Source: Comamonas koreensis
GTDB taxonomy: Bacteria; Pseudomonadota; Gammaproteobacteria; Burkholderiales; Burkholderiaceae_C
Length of the DNA stretch: 64,000 bases
Direction of reading: 5' to 3'
NCBI RefSeq assembly: GCF_014076495.1
Contig: NZ_CP043575.1
Location: 2,356,001 to 2,420,000 of the forward strand
A program made the translations under genes and the position numbers. The notes beneath the pieces were generated by a model, which saw only the letters and a program-made list of their open reading frames with translations, did not search any database and was not told the DNA's origin. Shown here piece by piece: positions 35,253 through 43,455 of the stretch (position 1 is the stretch's first letter; each line of letters begins with the position of its first letter).

Positions 35253-35271
35253 TAGGTATCCCGTGTCTGGC

Positions 35272-35919
35272 TTAGCGAGCGGGATTGCTGGCGAGCAGCC
35301 CCTGGAAAATCATGTCAATGTACTGCTGCACCACCTGGCGGGCGCTGAGCCGCCCAGTGGGCGAGTGCCAGCGGGGCAGCTGGTTGAGCACGGCCAGCAG
35401 CATGCGGCTGGCAATGGTGGGGTCCACCTTCTGGAACACCTCGCTGTCCACGGCTTGCTTGATTGCATCGCGCAGCAGTTTTTCGTACTGGTCGCGCAGG
35501 GCCAGGTTCTCGGTGCGGGGCTTGGCATTGTCGCCAAACCAGAACATGTTGGAGCCGGCGATCCAGGAGTCGCGGTTGCGGTCCATGTAGTCGGCCGACG
35601 ACAGCATGAACTCGCGCACCTTGCCCTCGGGGCTGGCCACCTTGCCCATGGCTGTAGACACATAGTTGACAAGGGTGCGCATGCCATCGACGAGGATGCT
35701 TTCGTAGAGCGCATCCTTGTTGGGGAAGTGGTAGTAGAGCGCCGCCTTGGTGATCTGGGCTTCGTCGGCAATGTCGCGCAGCGAGGTACCGTCAAAGCCC
35801 TTGCTGGCAAACAGCCGGACCGCTATCTCTATCAGTTGCTCTTTCCGGTCTTCCACACGCATGCGCGTGCTGCTGCCTTCTTCGGGGGCGTCGGAGGGTT
35901 TCGTCGTGTTTTTTTGCAT
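35272..35919 (-). CDS. TetR family transcriptional regulator
   Basis: 215 residues from the ATG at 35919. The N-terminal domain reads KEQLIEIAVRLFASKGFDGT then SLRDIADEAQITKAALYYHF and PNKDALYES, a complete TetR helix-turn-helix. The C-terminal domain resembles regulators of acyl-CoA catabolism. It sits inside the cluster whose four transcription units share the operator TACC[T/G]GTCGGCA[G/A]GTA and is the best candidate for binding it. The ligand is probably a pathway acyl-CoA. No copy of that operator precedes its own gene. Confidence 0.9.
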   Translation of the reverse strand: MQKNTTKPSDAPEEGSSTRMRVEDRKEQLIEIAVRLFASKGFDGTSLRDIADEAQITKAALYYHFPNKDALYESILVDGMRTLVNYVSTAMGKVASPEGKVREFMLSSADYMDRNRDSWIAGSNMFWFGDNAKPRTENLALRDQYEKLLRDAIKQAVDSEVFQKVDPTIASRMLLAVLNQLPRWHSPTGRLSARQVVQQYIDMIFQGLLASNPAR

Positions 35920-35945
35920 AGTCACCAAAATTTGTTTGCCCTGAT

Positions 35946-35966
35946 ATCGGCCGGGAGACGGCCGAT
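35946..35966. promoter_or_regulatory. Inverted repeat upstream of the TetR gene
   Basis: ATCGGCCG (35946-35953) and CGGCCGAT (35959-35966) flank a 5-base spacer, 27 bases before the TetR start. It could be an autoregulatory site or an unrelated hairpin. Its sequence differs from the shared operator of the structural genes. Confidence 0.4.
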
Positions 35967-36063
35967 CCGCACCCGGCGGCTTGTGGCTTCTGGGCGGTGG
36001 CACCATCATAGTTCAACGAAAATCATCCATCCATCGGGCCCCGCCTGATGCTGTCTGGCGGCC

Positions 36064-36234
36064 GTTAAGGACCCTCTACAAAACTCCCTGCCGTGGTCTG
36101 AACGCGGACTCGGGCGATCCGCTGCGTTGTCTTCCTTGTGAATAGCTACGGCTATTCACTGCAAAAGACGCCTAGCGTCTCATCCCGATCCGCGTCCATC
36201 CCGCTTGGCGAGGGTTCTGCAGAGGATCCTAAAG
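36064..36234. repeat. Large imperfect palindromic element (about 170 bp)
   Basis: The two halves are approximate reverse complements through about 80 bases. The outer ends are AGGACCCTCTACAAAAC and its near complement GTTCTGCAGAGGATCCT; the middle arms are ACGCGGA (36102) and TCCGCGT (36189); the centre is GTGAATAG-CTACGG-CTATTCAC (36139-36160). It contains no gene. The layout resembles a degenerate palindromic intergenic repeat or miniature element, unrelated in sequence to the 19-bp-TIR family. Confidence 0.7.
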
Positions 36235-36351
36235 GCTGCGCTGGCCGGGTTTTGTAGCCCAGGGCCAGCGGCAGCGATCGATGATTCTCGGCGCGTGGGA
36301 CGGGGAGCTGTTAACAGCACCCAGCAAACCGAAGGTTTGCCGTTGAGGCTC

Positions 36352-36421
36352 GGCGCCCCCGACTTGGCGCCCCCAGCTAGGCGCCCCCAACTGAGCGTCC
36401 CTGACACGGCGTCCTGACGCT
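36352..36421. repeat. Short tandem repeat, 14-bp unit
   Basis: Five successive 14-base units start with GGCGCCCCC (units 1-3, at 36352, 36366 and 36380) or degenerate forms AGCGTCCCT and GGCGTCCTG. No gene is present. This lies between the palindromic element and the end of the crotonase gene. Confidence 0.65.
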
Positions 36422-36507
36422 GTCAGTACAGACGCACGGCAAGTCAGGGCGCGGCACGCCAGGCGAGGACGTACCAAGGGCGTTGTAAGAGCGGCCCTTA
36501 GTAGCGC

Positions 36508-37281
36508 TTAGCGGCCCTTGTAGACCGGCTCGCGCTTTTCCAAAAACGCCTGCTGCGCCTCGCGCGTGTCTTCCGTCTTGGACAGTGCCACGGTGTTGCC
36601 TTGCTCATAACGGTAGGCATCACGCGTGGGCATCAGCAAGGTCATGCGCGCAGCTTCCTTGGCCAGGCGCAAAGCGATAGGGCTCTTGGATGCGATCTCG
36701 CGCGCCATCTCCATCGCATAGGGCATCAGCTGGTCGGCGGGCAGGCAGGCCTCGATCAGGCCCAGGCGGTACATCTCTTGCGCCGACACCTTCATGCCGG
36801 TAAAGAACATGCGGCGTGCACGCGACTGGCTGAAATAGCGCTGCAAGAACGTCACGCCCCCCGCCAGGCCCACATTGATTTCAGGCATCGAGAAATAGGC
36901 GTCTTCCGAGGCCACCCAGATGTCCGAAGCCATCACCAGCCCAAAGCCAGCCCCCAGCGCTGGGCCGTTGATCGCCGCAATGATGGGCTTGGAGCATTCC
37001 ATGATCGCGTTGTTCGACTCGCGCACCAGGCGGTTGTGGCGGCCATAGGCACCGGGCTCTCCCGCCAAGTTGGGGCGTTCGCGAATGTCGGCACCGGCCG
37101 AGAACACCTTGCCTGTGCCCGTGAGCACGATGCAGGCCACATCGTCGCGGTCGGACAGCTCGTCAAACAGCTCCATGATCTCGTTGCGGAACTCCTTGTT
37201 CTGCGCGTTGACGGGCGGGCGGTTGAGGGTGACAACGGCAATCTTGTCCTTGATATCGACGATGAGCGTGTTGTAGGCCAT
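36508..37281 (-). CDS. Enoyl-CoA hydratase/isomerase family protein
   Basis: 257 residues. VVTLNRPPVNAQNKEFRNEI, VFSAGADIRERPN and INGPALGAGFGLVMASDIW form the crotonase oxyanion-hole region; FSMPEINVGLAGG follows. The second catalytic glutamate (MPEI) is present, but the position of the first (GGCEL in classic hydratases) is glycine here (GAGFGL), so it may be an isomerase, hydrolase or lyase. An operator of the shared type lies 30 bases upstream, placing it in the regulon. Confidence 0.9.
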   Translation of the reverse strand: MAYNTLIVDIKDKIAVVTLNRPPVNAQNKEFRNEIMELFDELSDRDDVACIVLTGTGKVFSAGADIRERPNLAGEPGAYGRHNRLVRESNNAIMECSKPIIAAINGPALGAGFGLVMASDIWVASEDAYFSMPEINVGLAGGVTFLQRYFSQSRARRMFFTGMKVSAQEMYRLGLIEACLPADQLMPYAMEMAREIASKSPIALRLAKEAARMTLLMPTRDAYRYEQGNTVALSKTEDTREAQQAFLEKREPVYKGR

Positions 37282-37311
37282 GCAGGGTCTCCTGGTTGAA
37301 TACTAGTAATT

Positions 37312-37327
37312 TACCGGTCGGCAAGTA
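37312..37327. promoter_or_regulatory. TetR-type operator, site 2
   Basis: TACCGGTCGGCAAGTA, within TTACCGGTCGGCAAGTAA, is identical over 16 bases to the site at 53366-53381 and differs by two bases from the other two. It lies 30 bases before the crotonase start, where it would cover the promoter. Confidence 0.75.
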
Positions 37328-37559
37328 AATATTAGCGAATAACGGCGGAGGGCTCAAGCGGGTTGGTACGGGGGAGGGGTGGGGGTGTCGCTCAGGTGAT
37401 TGGGGAAGTGAGTCCAAGGGTCGCCGGGGTATGGTGCTGTGTATGCGGGTAGATGCCCATCATCGACAAGGTTAAACGTACTCGGAATAAAGCTCGAGCT
37501 TTTCGTAAGGACTTCGAGGCTCCGCGTAGATTGGACCTCCAGTCGGCAAGATAGGGATT

Positions 37560-38260
37560 GAATAATTCTGGTAACAGCTTAAAAAGGCGCTGATATGGGA
37601 TAGCTGGATGCTCGGCGATACCTTGCACGAGATCGGCAAGCTCCTTGAACGGCTGCATACCTCGATCCGTCCCATGCTAAGTACAACAGACGTCCTTTTT
37701 CCCGCTGACCTAAAGCATCGACCCCGCTTAGCGTTAACGATGTCTGAGAGAGAAGAGATCTTCTAAGCATTAGCTGCTGTAGAATTGATTTGCTGCGTTG
37801 CCAAGTGCTTGAGAAGAGTTGGCTCCACCATTAGTTACGAGCTGCTGTGCTATGACGGAAGGACTTGCTACTGAGCGGCTAAGTCCGTTGCTGTATGCCT
37901 GGGAGCGTGCTAGTCGCCCCAAGGCATGCAAATTGGCATGTAACCCCGCAGTGGCTCAGATCTTGGCGGTTAAATTGCAAGGTCTATTGTCACCCTGAAT
38001 AGATGGCGGGATGGCTCAAGCGAACTATCTGGACCAAAAGGTGTTGCAAGTGTCTCATGAAGCCCTTTGCCACACGCTATTCGTCCAACCACGTAGCGCA
38101 TTGAACAAGGAGCTCCTGGAGCAGTCGTGCATACCAGAGGAATGCGTCGCTCAAGACACTACGAACAGTAAACTCCAATCTATGGTCGCATCGTCGATGC
38201 AGTGCCTATCTGCAAAGCCCCGCTAAATGCTGATGCTTAAATCAATGATGGTGCAGAGTT
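37560..38260 (+). pseudogene. Decayed IS30-family transposase
   Basis: Translating the plus strand across stops and frameshifts gives the IS30 order of motifs: ALIWDSWMLGDTLHEIGKLL, then LALTMSEREEI, LRRVGSTISYELL, AWERASRPKACKLACNP, and finally VSHEALCHTLFVQPRSALNK with MRRSRHYEQ and YGRIVDAVPI in a shifted frame. These match the N-terminal helix-turn-helix and the start of the catalytic domain (AWxRAxRPKxCKLA, VSHETIYRxLFVQARG). At least four in-frame stops and two frameshifts are present. The catalytic C-terminal half is missing, so it is inactive. Confidence 0.8.
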
Positions 38261-38325
38261 TTATTAAAAGGCCTTTTTCTAATTCAAAATATCATCATAG
38301 GTAATAATAATGGATTTGGGTATTT

Positions 38326-41300
38326 TCAAACCGGACGTCCCTTGTAGCCAGCCGGTGGTGACTTCTTCTCTTTATGTGCTTTAGCTGTTGCAGTTGACTT
38401 GAATAATGAAGGATCTATCTCGAAAACACTGACCGCGACTTGTTGATTGCCGTGTACGTGAGCGACGAGTCGATCATGCTTGGGCAAAGGAACCTGAGCC
38501 GTTGATCCTCCAAACTCTCCTGAGTTTGCCAGAATAACAGGCTGGTACATGTGGAAATGCAGTGCTGCGACCATATTGTCGAAGGTCTGAACATCTTGAT
38601 TTAGAGCTGCAACTAGAAAAACGTCGGATCTGTCACGAAGATCGGCTACAAGGTCTAGGTCCGTGGCGTCGAAGCAAATCGCGGCTGCAACTCTCGTGCG
38701 AGTTTGTGCTCCGATAGGAAGCTCAACCAGTGTCATGTGTGGTCTATATCCCTTAATGCCCATTTTTGCTTCAAGTTTCATAGGATGCTTTTTCCCCTGC
38801 CATACATACTGGAACGTTCGGCCGTGTGCCTCAGATTCCTCGCGAATAATCCACAGGCCTTGATTGATAGTTCCTCCTGCACGCGGGGAATCAAAGAATG
38901 TGAGACCTGCGAAAATATTTGCTTTGAGATCATCCGACAGGCGTCTGAGGAGAAACGTGTGTTCAGGATGGATAGCTAGTTCGGGAAAAACAAGTAGATC
39001 CACGATAGGCTCAGAACTACTATCGTTCTCGAAATTTTGTGTGGCGCTGGCCCATGTCTTAAGCTTCTGATGTGTGAGCCGACAAACTTCTGCGAGATGC
39101 CTCCGATGTTCTGCAATAGCTTTCGGCGTCCAGTGCGTGGGATCCTTCATATTGAACTCATCAAGGCGTGGCCGCATAGGCTGAACAATAGCTACGCGGA
39201 GTGGACGATCTACCAAAGGTCGATGGTCGTCGACGGGTACAACATACATGGGCGTTCTGCTTCGAGGTCCAAACAAAGCAGCCTGAACGTGCATTCGCTT
39301 TTCGACATAAGTCAGAAGGTCTGTACGATTTTTCACGGAGAAAATCTCGTCCCGTCCATCCGCTCGAAAGTCCACGCCAGGCCATTGAAGAAGACAGGAC
39401 AGAAGCCCAGAGAGCCAAGGGGAAACAGGGGCGGGTTCGTCGAATAACGCTCTTCCAGAGTTCATTAATCCGAAACGTCGCAGATACCATGTACTTCTCA
39501 GGCCTGAATAGCGACCAAAATCCTCTGTTACGAGATATCGACGCGAGGTAAAATCAATCTCGCCCGTAAGAGCCGACCGCAAGATTCTTCCTAAGCCATA
39601 CAGCCACGCTTTATCATCATCGACCCACTCGGGTATCTCGCACAGCGGATCTGAACGGTCAGGTGAATCTATTTTTGAAACTAACAAATACTCTGAATCT
39701 ATCGGAACAGCATGAAGTCCTGGCCATTCCTTGCACTCGAGAGTAATGTCGGCTACACCTAGCCCATTTGCTAGAAGCTTTTCAATACCCTCTTTCCTTA
39801 GTAGCGCTGCGGCAAGCATGAGTACTCCATTCTCTTGCGAGAAAGGGTTGCTCGGCTGCGCGATAATCATGGAAAGTGGGGCGGTGGTCTGCGCGCCATT
39901 CTCGATCGTCGTAGTGGCCCCTGCAACACGACTAGTTTCCATAAGCGAGCGAGGAATGTATTGCTTCCAATTCGTGGCTGCGCCACGCGCTTTCATAGCG
40001 CTTAAAATGAGATCTGGTCTATTTAGACATACCGTTTTGACTACACTAGATGTTATCTCCGGAGGCGCTGAACGAAGAACCTCTGTGAACCAGGTCCCAA
40101 ACCGCTTAATATTGGGGTGCAGCTGTTGTGCCACTAGTGCGAATGGAAGAGCCTCCTGTACTTCGTTTGGCGTTACAGTCTGGAATTGTGCGACCTTCTG
40201 CAAGATAAAATATGAATCCAGTTGTTCATCCTTGACCTTTACCGCTCCTATAAAACAATAGTCATCCATTGACGATAAGTAAAGCATTGCCTGTTGAAGC
40301 ACGTACCAAGGGAGCGTTGAGGACCTCTCTATAATACGTCTAGCAAACGCCGCTAGATCCTCGCGATAGCCATCCGAATCGATGCCATCAGGATAATCCT
40401 CGGATTGTCTAAATCCAGTCTCGATGGCCCCTGCACGAAAGATATCTGCAGTAATGTATTGAGCCGTCTTAATCTCACGACGCTGGTCAAGGGTAGGTTC
40501 GGCTGGAGGGTGAAAGAGTTTGATTTCCAATGCTTCAAGAATAGGGGATAAAAGACGAGGGTGAGGAAATAAATCCAATCCGCATCGAAGTAGTAGTGCC
40601 AGCGCAGGGTTCTGAGCCCAGCAATTAATGAGCTTTCTAGCAGATGACTCAAACTCATGGGAGAGAAGCTGCCCTAGAGTAACTTTGTCTGAGAGTGAGC
40701 TTCCACCCTTCACTAAACCTTCCCGATCAGTCATCGCGAGACGATGTCGTAATACCTGAGTTAGTCTAGATGCAACGAAGCGCTTAACAGTATCATCCCT
40801 GACATCGGTATTTGTCACCGCTATATTGGCTAACCCCATCCGCGAGCGACTCCGTTTTTCCTCTTCCTCATCTATTTGGTCTGACATCCAGAGAAGGCCG
40901 TCAAGGCCACCGGCAGCCTGAGTTAGCGACTCTAAGTCAAACGTTCCGCTAACCTCTCCCTTGAGTAGCTCCATCAATGCTGAAACATGACTTTGGGCTG
41001 CCATAGCTCGATAGGGTTTTGCATCTGACTTGTGAGAAGAGAATTCAAGTTTCTTTTCGGCTCCTAGTTTTTTGCAGTGGTCCTGAAGGAGTTTTCCAAC
41101 TGTGCATTCAACCCGCTCTTTAATTGCCGTCAAGCTCTCGGGTGTGAGGCCTCCTCGCGCTTCAACGACGATTCTCATGTCATCAACATAGCGGCAGTAA
41201 TCACGGATATGAATCTCAAGATTTTGATCGAGTAAGATTAGTGGGAAGTCCAACGGCGCGACTGCTAATGCTTTCTCTTGCATAATACGGTCAAAACGTA

Positions 41301-42321
41301 CTAGGTAGGCATTTGCTAAGAACCCGGCCGCTACTAGCCCTTGAGGGATGCCTAATGGCAGTTCGGTGCAATTAACGCCGCCAATTAGGTCAGATTGGTC
41401 ATGTTCGCTTTGCTGCCACTGCCATTTGAGAATTTTTTTAGCTGAATTCCAGAATTTTGCATCCGAAGATAGCTCTTGAGGCAGCCCTTTTCGATCTGCA
41501 TGCTCTGCTTCGAGGACCTGTAGTTCTTTCACCAGCGCATTTTGATCAATGTTGTCGAAGAAAGATTTAATATCCAACGAAACCACAAAAAGCTCACGAC
41601 GCACGCTTATCCGTGGAGAAAGTTCAGCACATACCTGTCGAGGTCTTGCGAGGAATGTCCGATAGTCCTGAAAATACTGGCGATAGGTTTTACCGTTACC
41701 CCAAGAAAAAGTAGCTTCATCTTCTCCGGTTTGCGACTTCACCCAAGAGCAATGAAGTCGGTTGCCATAGCTGACCACGAGGCGACTCATACGCCCCTCG
41801 TCGTCAGTTCCTGAGGGATTTCCTTGAGCGGTTTCCACTGCTTCTGCTAAGCAAGCCATAACCGCGGTAGCAAGTGTCTGATCGCGTACAGAAATATGTG
41901 CAAGTGGCCTAAGCTTCAGCGCGCCAGCCATATCGGAACTTTCTCCTATAAGAGTATCATTCTCCATTGCCACTCTGGGTCGCCACTCATTGAAGTGTGG
42001 ACGGTTTATATCGTCCACCGCTTCATCAAGCAAAAGCTCGGATGGCGTCGGTGTTTGAAAATCCCATCGTGCATTTTTGGGAGCAGGAACTAATCGAAGG
42101 TCATCCGTCTTGAAGTTTCGCTTTTCAAGTTGTTTAGCCCATTCATTTAGGCGATCTTCAAGGTTCAGTGCAGAAGCATCGAGCTCAAGTACATCTGCAT
42201 ACCAATTATGCTGACGGATAAATGCGTGTGATTTCTTCCAGGCTTGGGAGAGAACTACTACATTTACAAGTCGATTCCATTGAGGAGGTAGCGCTTGAAA
42301 CTGGCTTTTAATTATACTCAT
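38326..42321 (-). CDS. Reverse transcriptase-nitrilase fusion (DRT type 1 / UG1-like defence protein)
   Basis: 1331 residues. The reverse transcriptase domain spans about residues 150-480: motif A aspartate D250 in VVSLDIKSFFDNID, the LPLGIPQGLVAAGF loop, and the catalytic YVDD at 378-381. A long helical region follows (about 480-1040). The C-terminus (about 1065-1310) is a carbon-nitrogen hydrolase: E1114 (LLVFPELAIH), a lysine in GKKHPMKLE (K1177, K1178 or K1182), and C1216 (AAAICFDATDLDL). RT plus C-terminal nitrilase is the architecture of DRT type 1, an anti-phage system. All catalytic residues look intact. It is the last gene of the minus-strand island genes, 121 bases after the ATPase gene. 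Confidence 0.85.
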   Translation of the reverse strand: MSIIKSQFQALPPQWNRLVNVVVLSQAWKKSHAFIRQHNWYADVLELDASALNLEDRLNEWAKQLEKRNFKTDDLRLVPAPKNARWDFQTPTPSELLLDEAVDDINRPHFNEWRPRVAMENDTLIGESSDMAGALKLRPLAHISVRDQTLATAVMACLAEAVETAQGNPSGTDDEGRMSRLVVSYGNRLHCSWVKSQTGEDEATFSWGNGKTYRQYFQDYRTFLARPRQVCAELSPRISVRRELFVVSLDIKSFFDNIDQNALVKELQVLEAEHADRKGLPQELSSDAKFWNSAKKILKWQWQQSEHDQSDLIGGVNCTELPLGIPQGLVAAGFLANAYLVRFDRIMQEKALAVAPLDFPLILLDQNLEIHIRDYCRYVDDMRIVVEARGGLTPESLTAIKERVECTVGKLLQDHCKKLGAEKKLEFSSHKSDAKPYRAMAAQSHVSALMELLKGEVSGTFDLESLTQAAGGLDGLLWMSDQIDEEEEKRSRSRMGLANIAVTNTDVRDDTVKRFVASRLTQVLRHRLAMTDREGLVKGGSSLSDKVTLGQLLSHEFESSARKLINCWAQNPALALLLRCGLDLFPHPRLLSPILEALEIKLFHPPAEPTLDQRREIKTAQYITADIFRAGAIETGFRQSEDYPDGIDSDGYREDLAAFARRIIERSSTLPWYVLQQAMLYLSSMDDYCFIGAVKVKDEQLDSYFILQKVAQFQTVTPNEVQEALPFALVAQQLHPNIKRFGTWFTEVLRSAPPEITSSVVKTVCLNRPDLILSAMKARGAATNWKQYIPRSLMETSRVAGATTTIENGAQTTAPLSMIIAQPSNPFSQENGVLMLAAALLRKEGIEKLLANGLGVADITLECKEWPGLHAVPIDSEYLLVSKIDSPDRSDPLCEIPEWVDDDKAWLYGLGRILRSALTGEIDFTSRRYLVTEDFGRYSGLRSTWYLRRFGLMNSGRALFDEPAPVSPWLSGLLSCLLQWPGVDFRADGRDEIFSVKNRTDLLTYVEKRMHVQAALFGPRSRTPMYVVPVDDHRPLVDRPLRVAIVQPMRPRLDEFNMKDPTHWTPKAIAEHRRHLAEVCRLTHQKLKTWASATQNFENDSSSEPIVDLLVFPELAIHPEHTFLLRRLSDDLKANIFAGLTFFDSPRAGGTINQGLWIIREESEAHGRTFQYVWQGKKHPMKLEAKMGIKGYRPHMTLVELPIGAQTRTRVAAAICFDATDLDLVADLRDRSDVFLVAALNQDVQTFDNMVAALHFHMYQPVILANSGEFGGSTAQVPLPKHDRLVAHVHGNQQVAVSVFEIDPSLFKSTATAKAHKEKKSPPAGYKGRPV

Positions 42322-42442
42322 GTAGTGATTTGCTTGTTGTAGTTTGAGTTACTGTCGTACGGTGCAGGGTTTTCAATAAGTACGAGTCGCCCTGGGAGTT
42401 GTTGCATAACGGTTTCTTTAAATCTTTCAATCGACCTTGAAA

Positions 42443-42991
42443 TTATCTAAAATGCCTAATCGACTCAATTTTAGAGACCTGTTTTAACCATGTCTCGACC
42501 TCCTGGGGGCTTGGCGAGTCGAGAGTCTTAAAGGGGATGCCCAAAATCTCAGTTACTTCAACGCTATGGCTGTCCTCAGCCTTATTGAAATCAGCAAGTT
42601 CAGCTTCAGACCAGCTCATGTCCTGCCTTGCATGCAGGCGCTCAAGCAAAACTGGCACCGGACTACGGATCAATAAGACAGACGAGCACTCCAGTGCGCG
42701 GAAAACGTCGATAGGCAGCCTTTCATGAATGCCTGGCGCTCGTCGAAGCACAAAGTGGCCGTCTATGACAAGTGTCGAGCCACTCGCGCGGATACGTCTG
42801 ACGGCCGAGATGAGCGCTGCCTGGTTCCGGTCAACGTCAGACACCACCTTCATCCTGTCCCACGTGGCCTGTCCTCGCTCCTCTTGAATTAGTTGACTGG
42901 CCGTAGCATGCACCAAGCCTAGATTTTTACAGGCTGGCTTCGTGGCAAAGGTTTTCCCCGCGCCATGGACTCCTGCGACGAAGATGGTCAT
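42443..42991 (-). CDS. Small P-loop ATP-binding protein (kinase-like)
   Basis: 182 residues. MTIFVAGVHGAGKTFATKP is a Walker A loop at the N-terminus. GSTLVIDGHFVLRR and SVLLIRSPVPVLLERLHAR fit the nucleoside/adenylate-kinase-like fold, with the arginine-rich LERLHAR as a lid-type segment. Its ATG overlaps the ASCH stop (ATGA), so the two are translationally coupled. The phosphate acceptor, if any, is unknown; a nucleotide or RNA end would suit the neighbouring ASCH and PIN domains, but that is inference. Confidence 0.75.
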   Translation of the reverse strand: MTIFVAGVHGAGKTFATKPACKNLGLVHATASQLIQEERGQATWDRMKVVSDVDRNQAALISAVRRIRASGSTLVIDGHFVLRRAPGIHERLPIDVFRALECSSVLLIRSPVPVLLERLHARQDMSWSEAELADFNKAEDSHSVEVTEILGIPFKTLDSPSPQEVETWLKQVSKIESIRHFR

Positions 42992-43455
42992 TTGGACTCC
43001 TCCGCTAGGCCGAAATGCTTGCCGATGCGGCGCAGTTCTGCTGTAGTCAAGTAGCGAAAGGACTGTGGTGGTCGGAACCCTTTAAACAGTGACTTTGGTC
43101 GAATCGGCCTTTCCGGACTGGTCAGCTTTCCGAGCAAGATGCCATAGGCTTGGCTCTTGTCTGCGAAATACTCCATTAGCTCCTTGCGTTCGAGGCCCGG
43201 TCCACGCACGCGGCATTTCGTCCAGACGGACGCAGGTGACGCGCTAATCGTCCCATCAATCTCCACGATTCCGACTAGACACTGGACCGGAGAGCTGGAA
43301 TAAATGACAGCCAGCCCAACGGGCTCGGCAGCCCATGACCGACGAAACTCCACTGTTTTGGTTCCCGCCAATATCTGCTCGGCAAACCTTGGCTTGACGG
43401 AAAGCAGAACGGCCCTAGGCCCCTGCGGCTGCAAGCACTCTTGAAAACGCGTCAT
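42988..43455 (-). CDS. ASCH domain protein (COG4933-like)
   Basis: 155 residues from the ATG at 43455 (MTRFQECLQPQ), overlapping the end of the upstream gene by 41 bases; a TTG at 43434 is also possible. AVLLSVKPRFAEQILAGTKT then VEFRRSW is the standard start of this ASCH subfamily. VIYSSSPVQCLVGIVEIDGT and KSQAYGILLGKL complete the fold. It is the middle gene of the PIN-GNAT/ASCH/ATPase operon. ASCH domains are presumed to bind RNA or modified nucleotides; no direct function is known for this group. Confidence 0.82.
   Translation of the reverse strand: MTRFQECLQPQGPRAVLLSVKPRFAEQILAGTKTVEFRRSWAAEPVGLAVIYSSSPVQCLVGIVEIDGTISASPASVWTKCRVRGPGLERKELMEYFADKSQAYGILLGKLTSPERPIRPKSLFKGFRPPQSFRYLTTAELRRIGKHFGLAEESK

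Noticed and set aside
37392-37770. Short minus-strand frames in the island's left flank.
   Set aside because: The plus strand of the same stretch reads as IS30 transposase remnants, which explains the sequence better.
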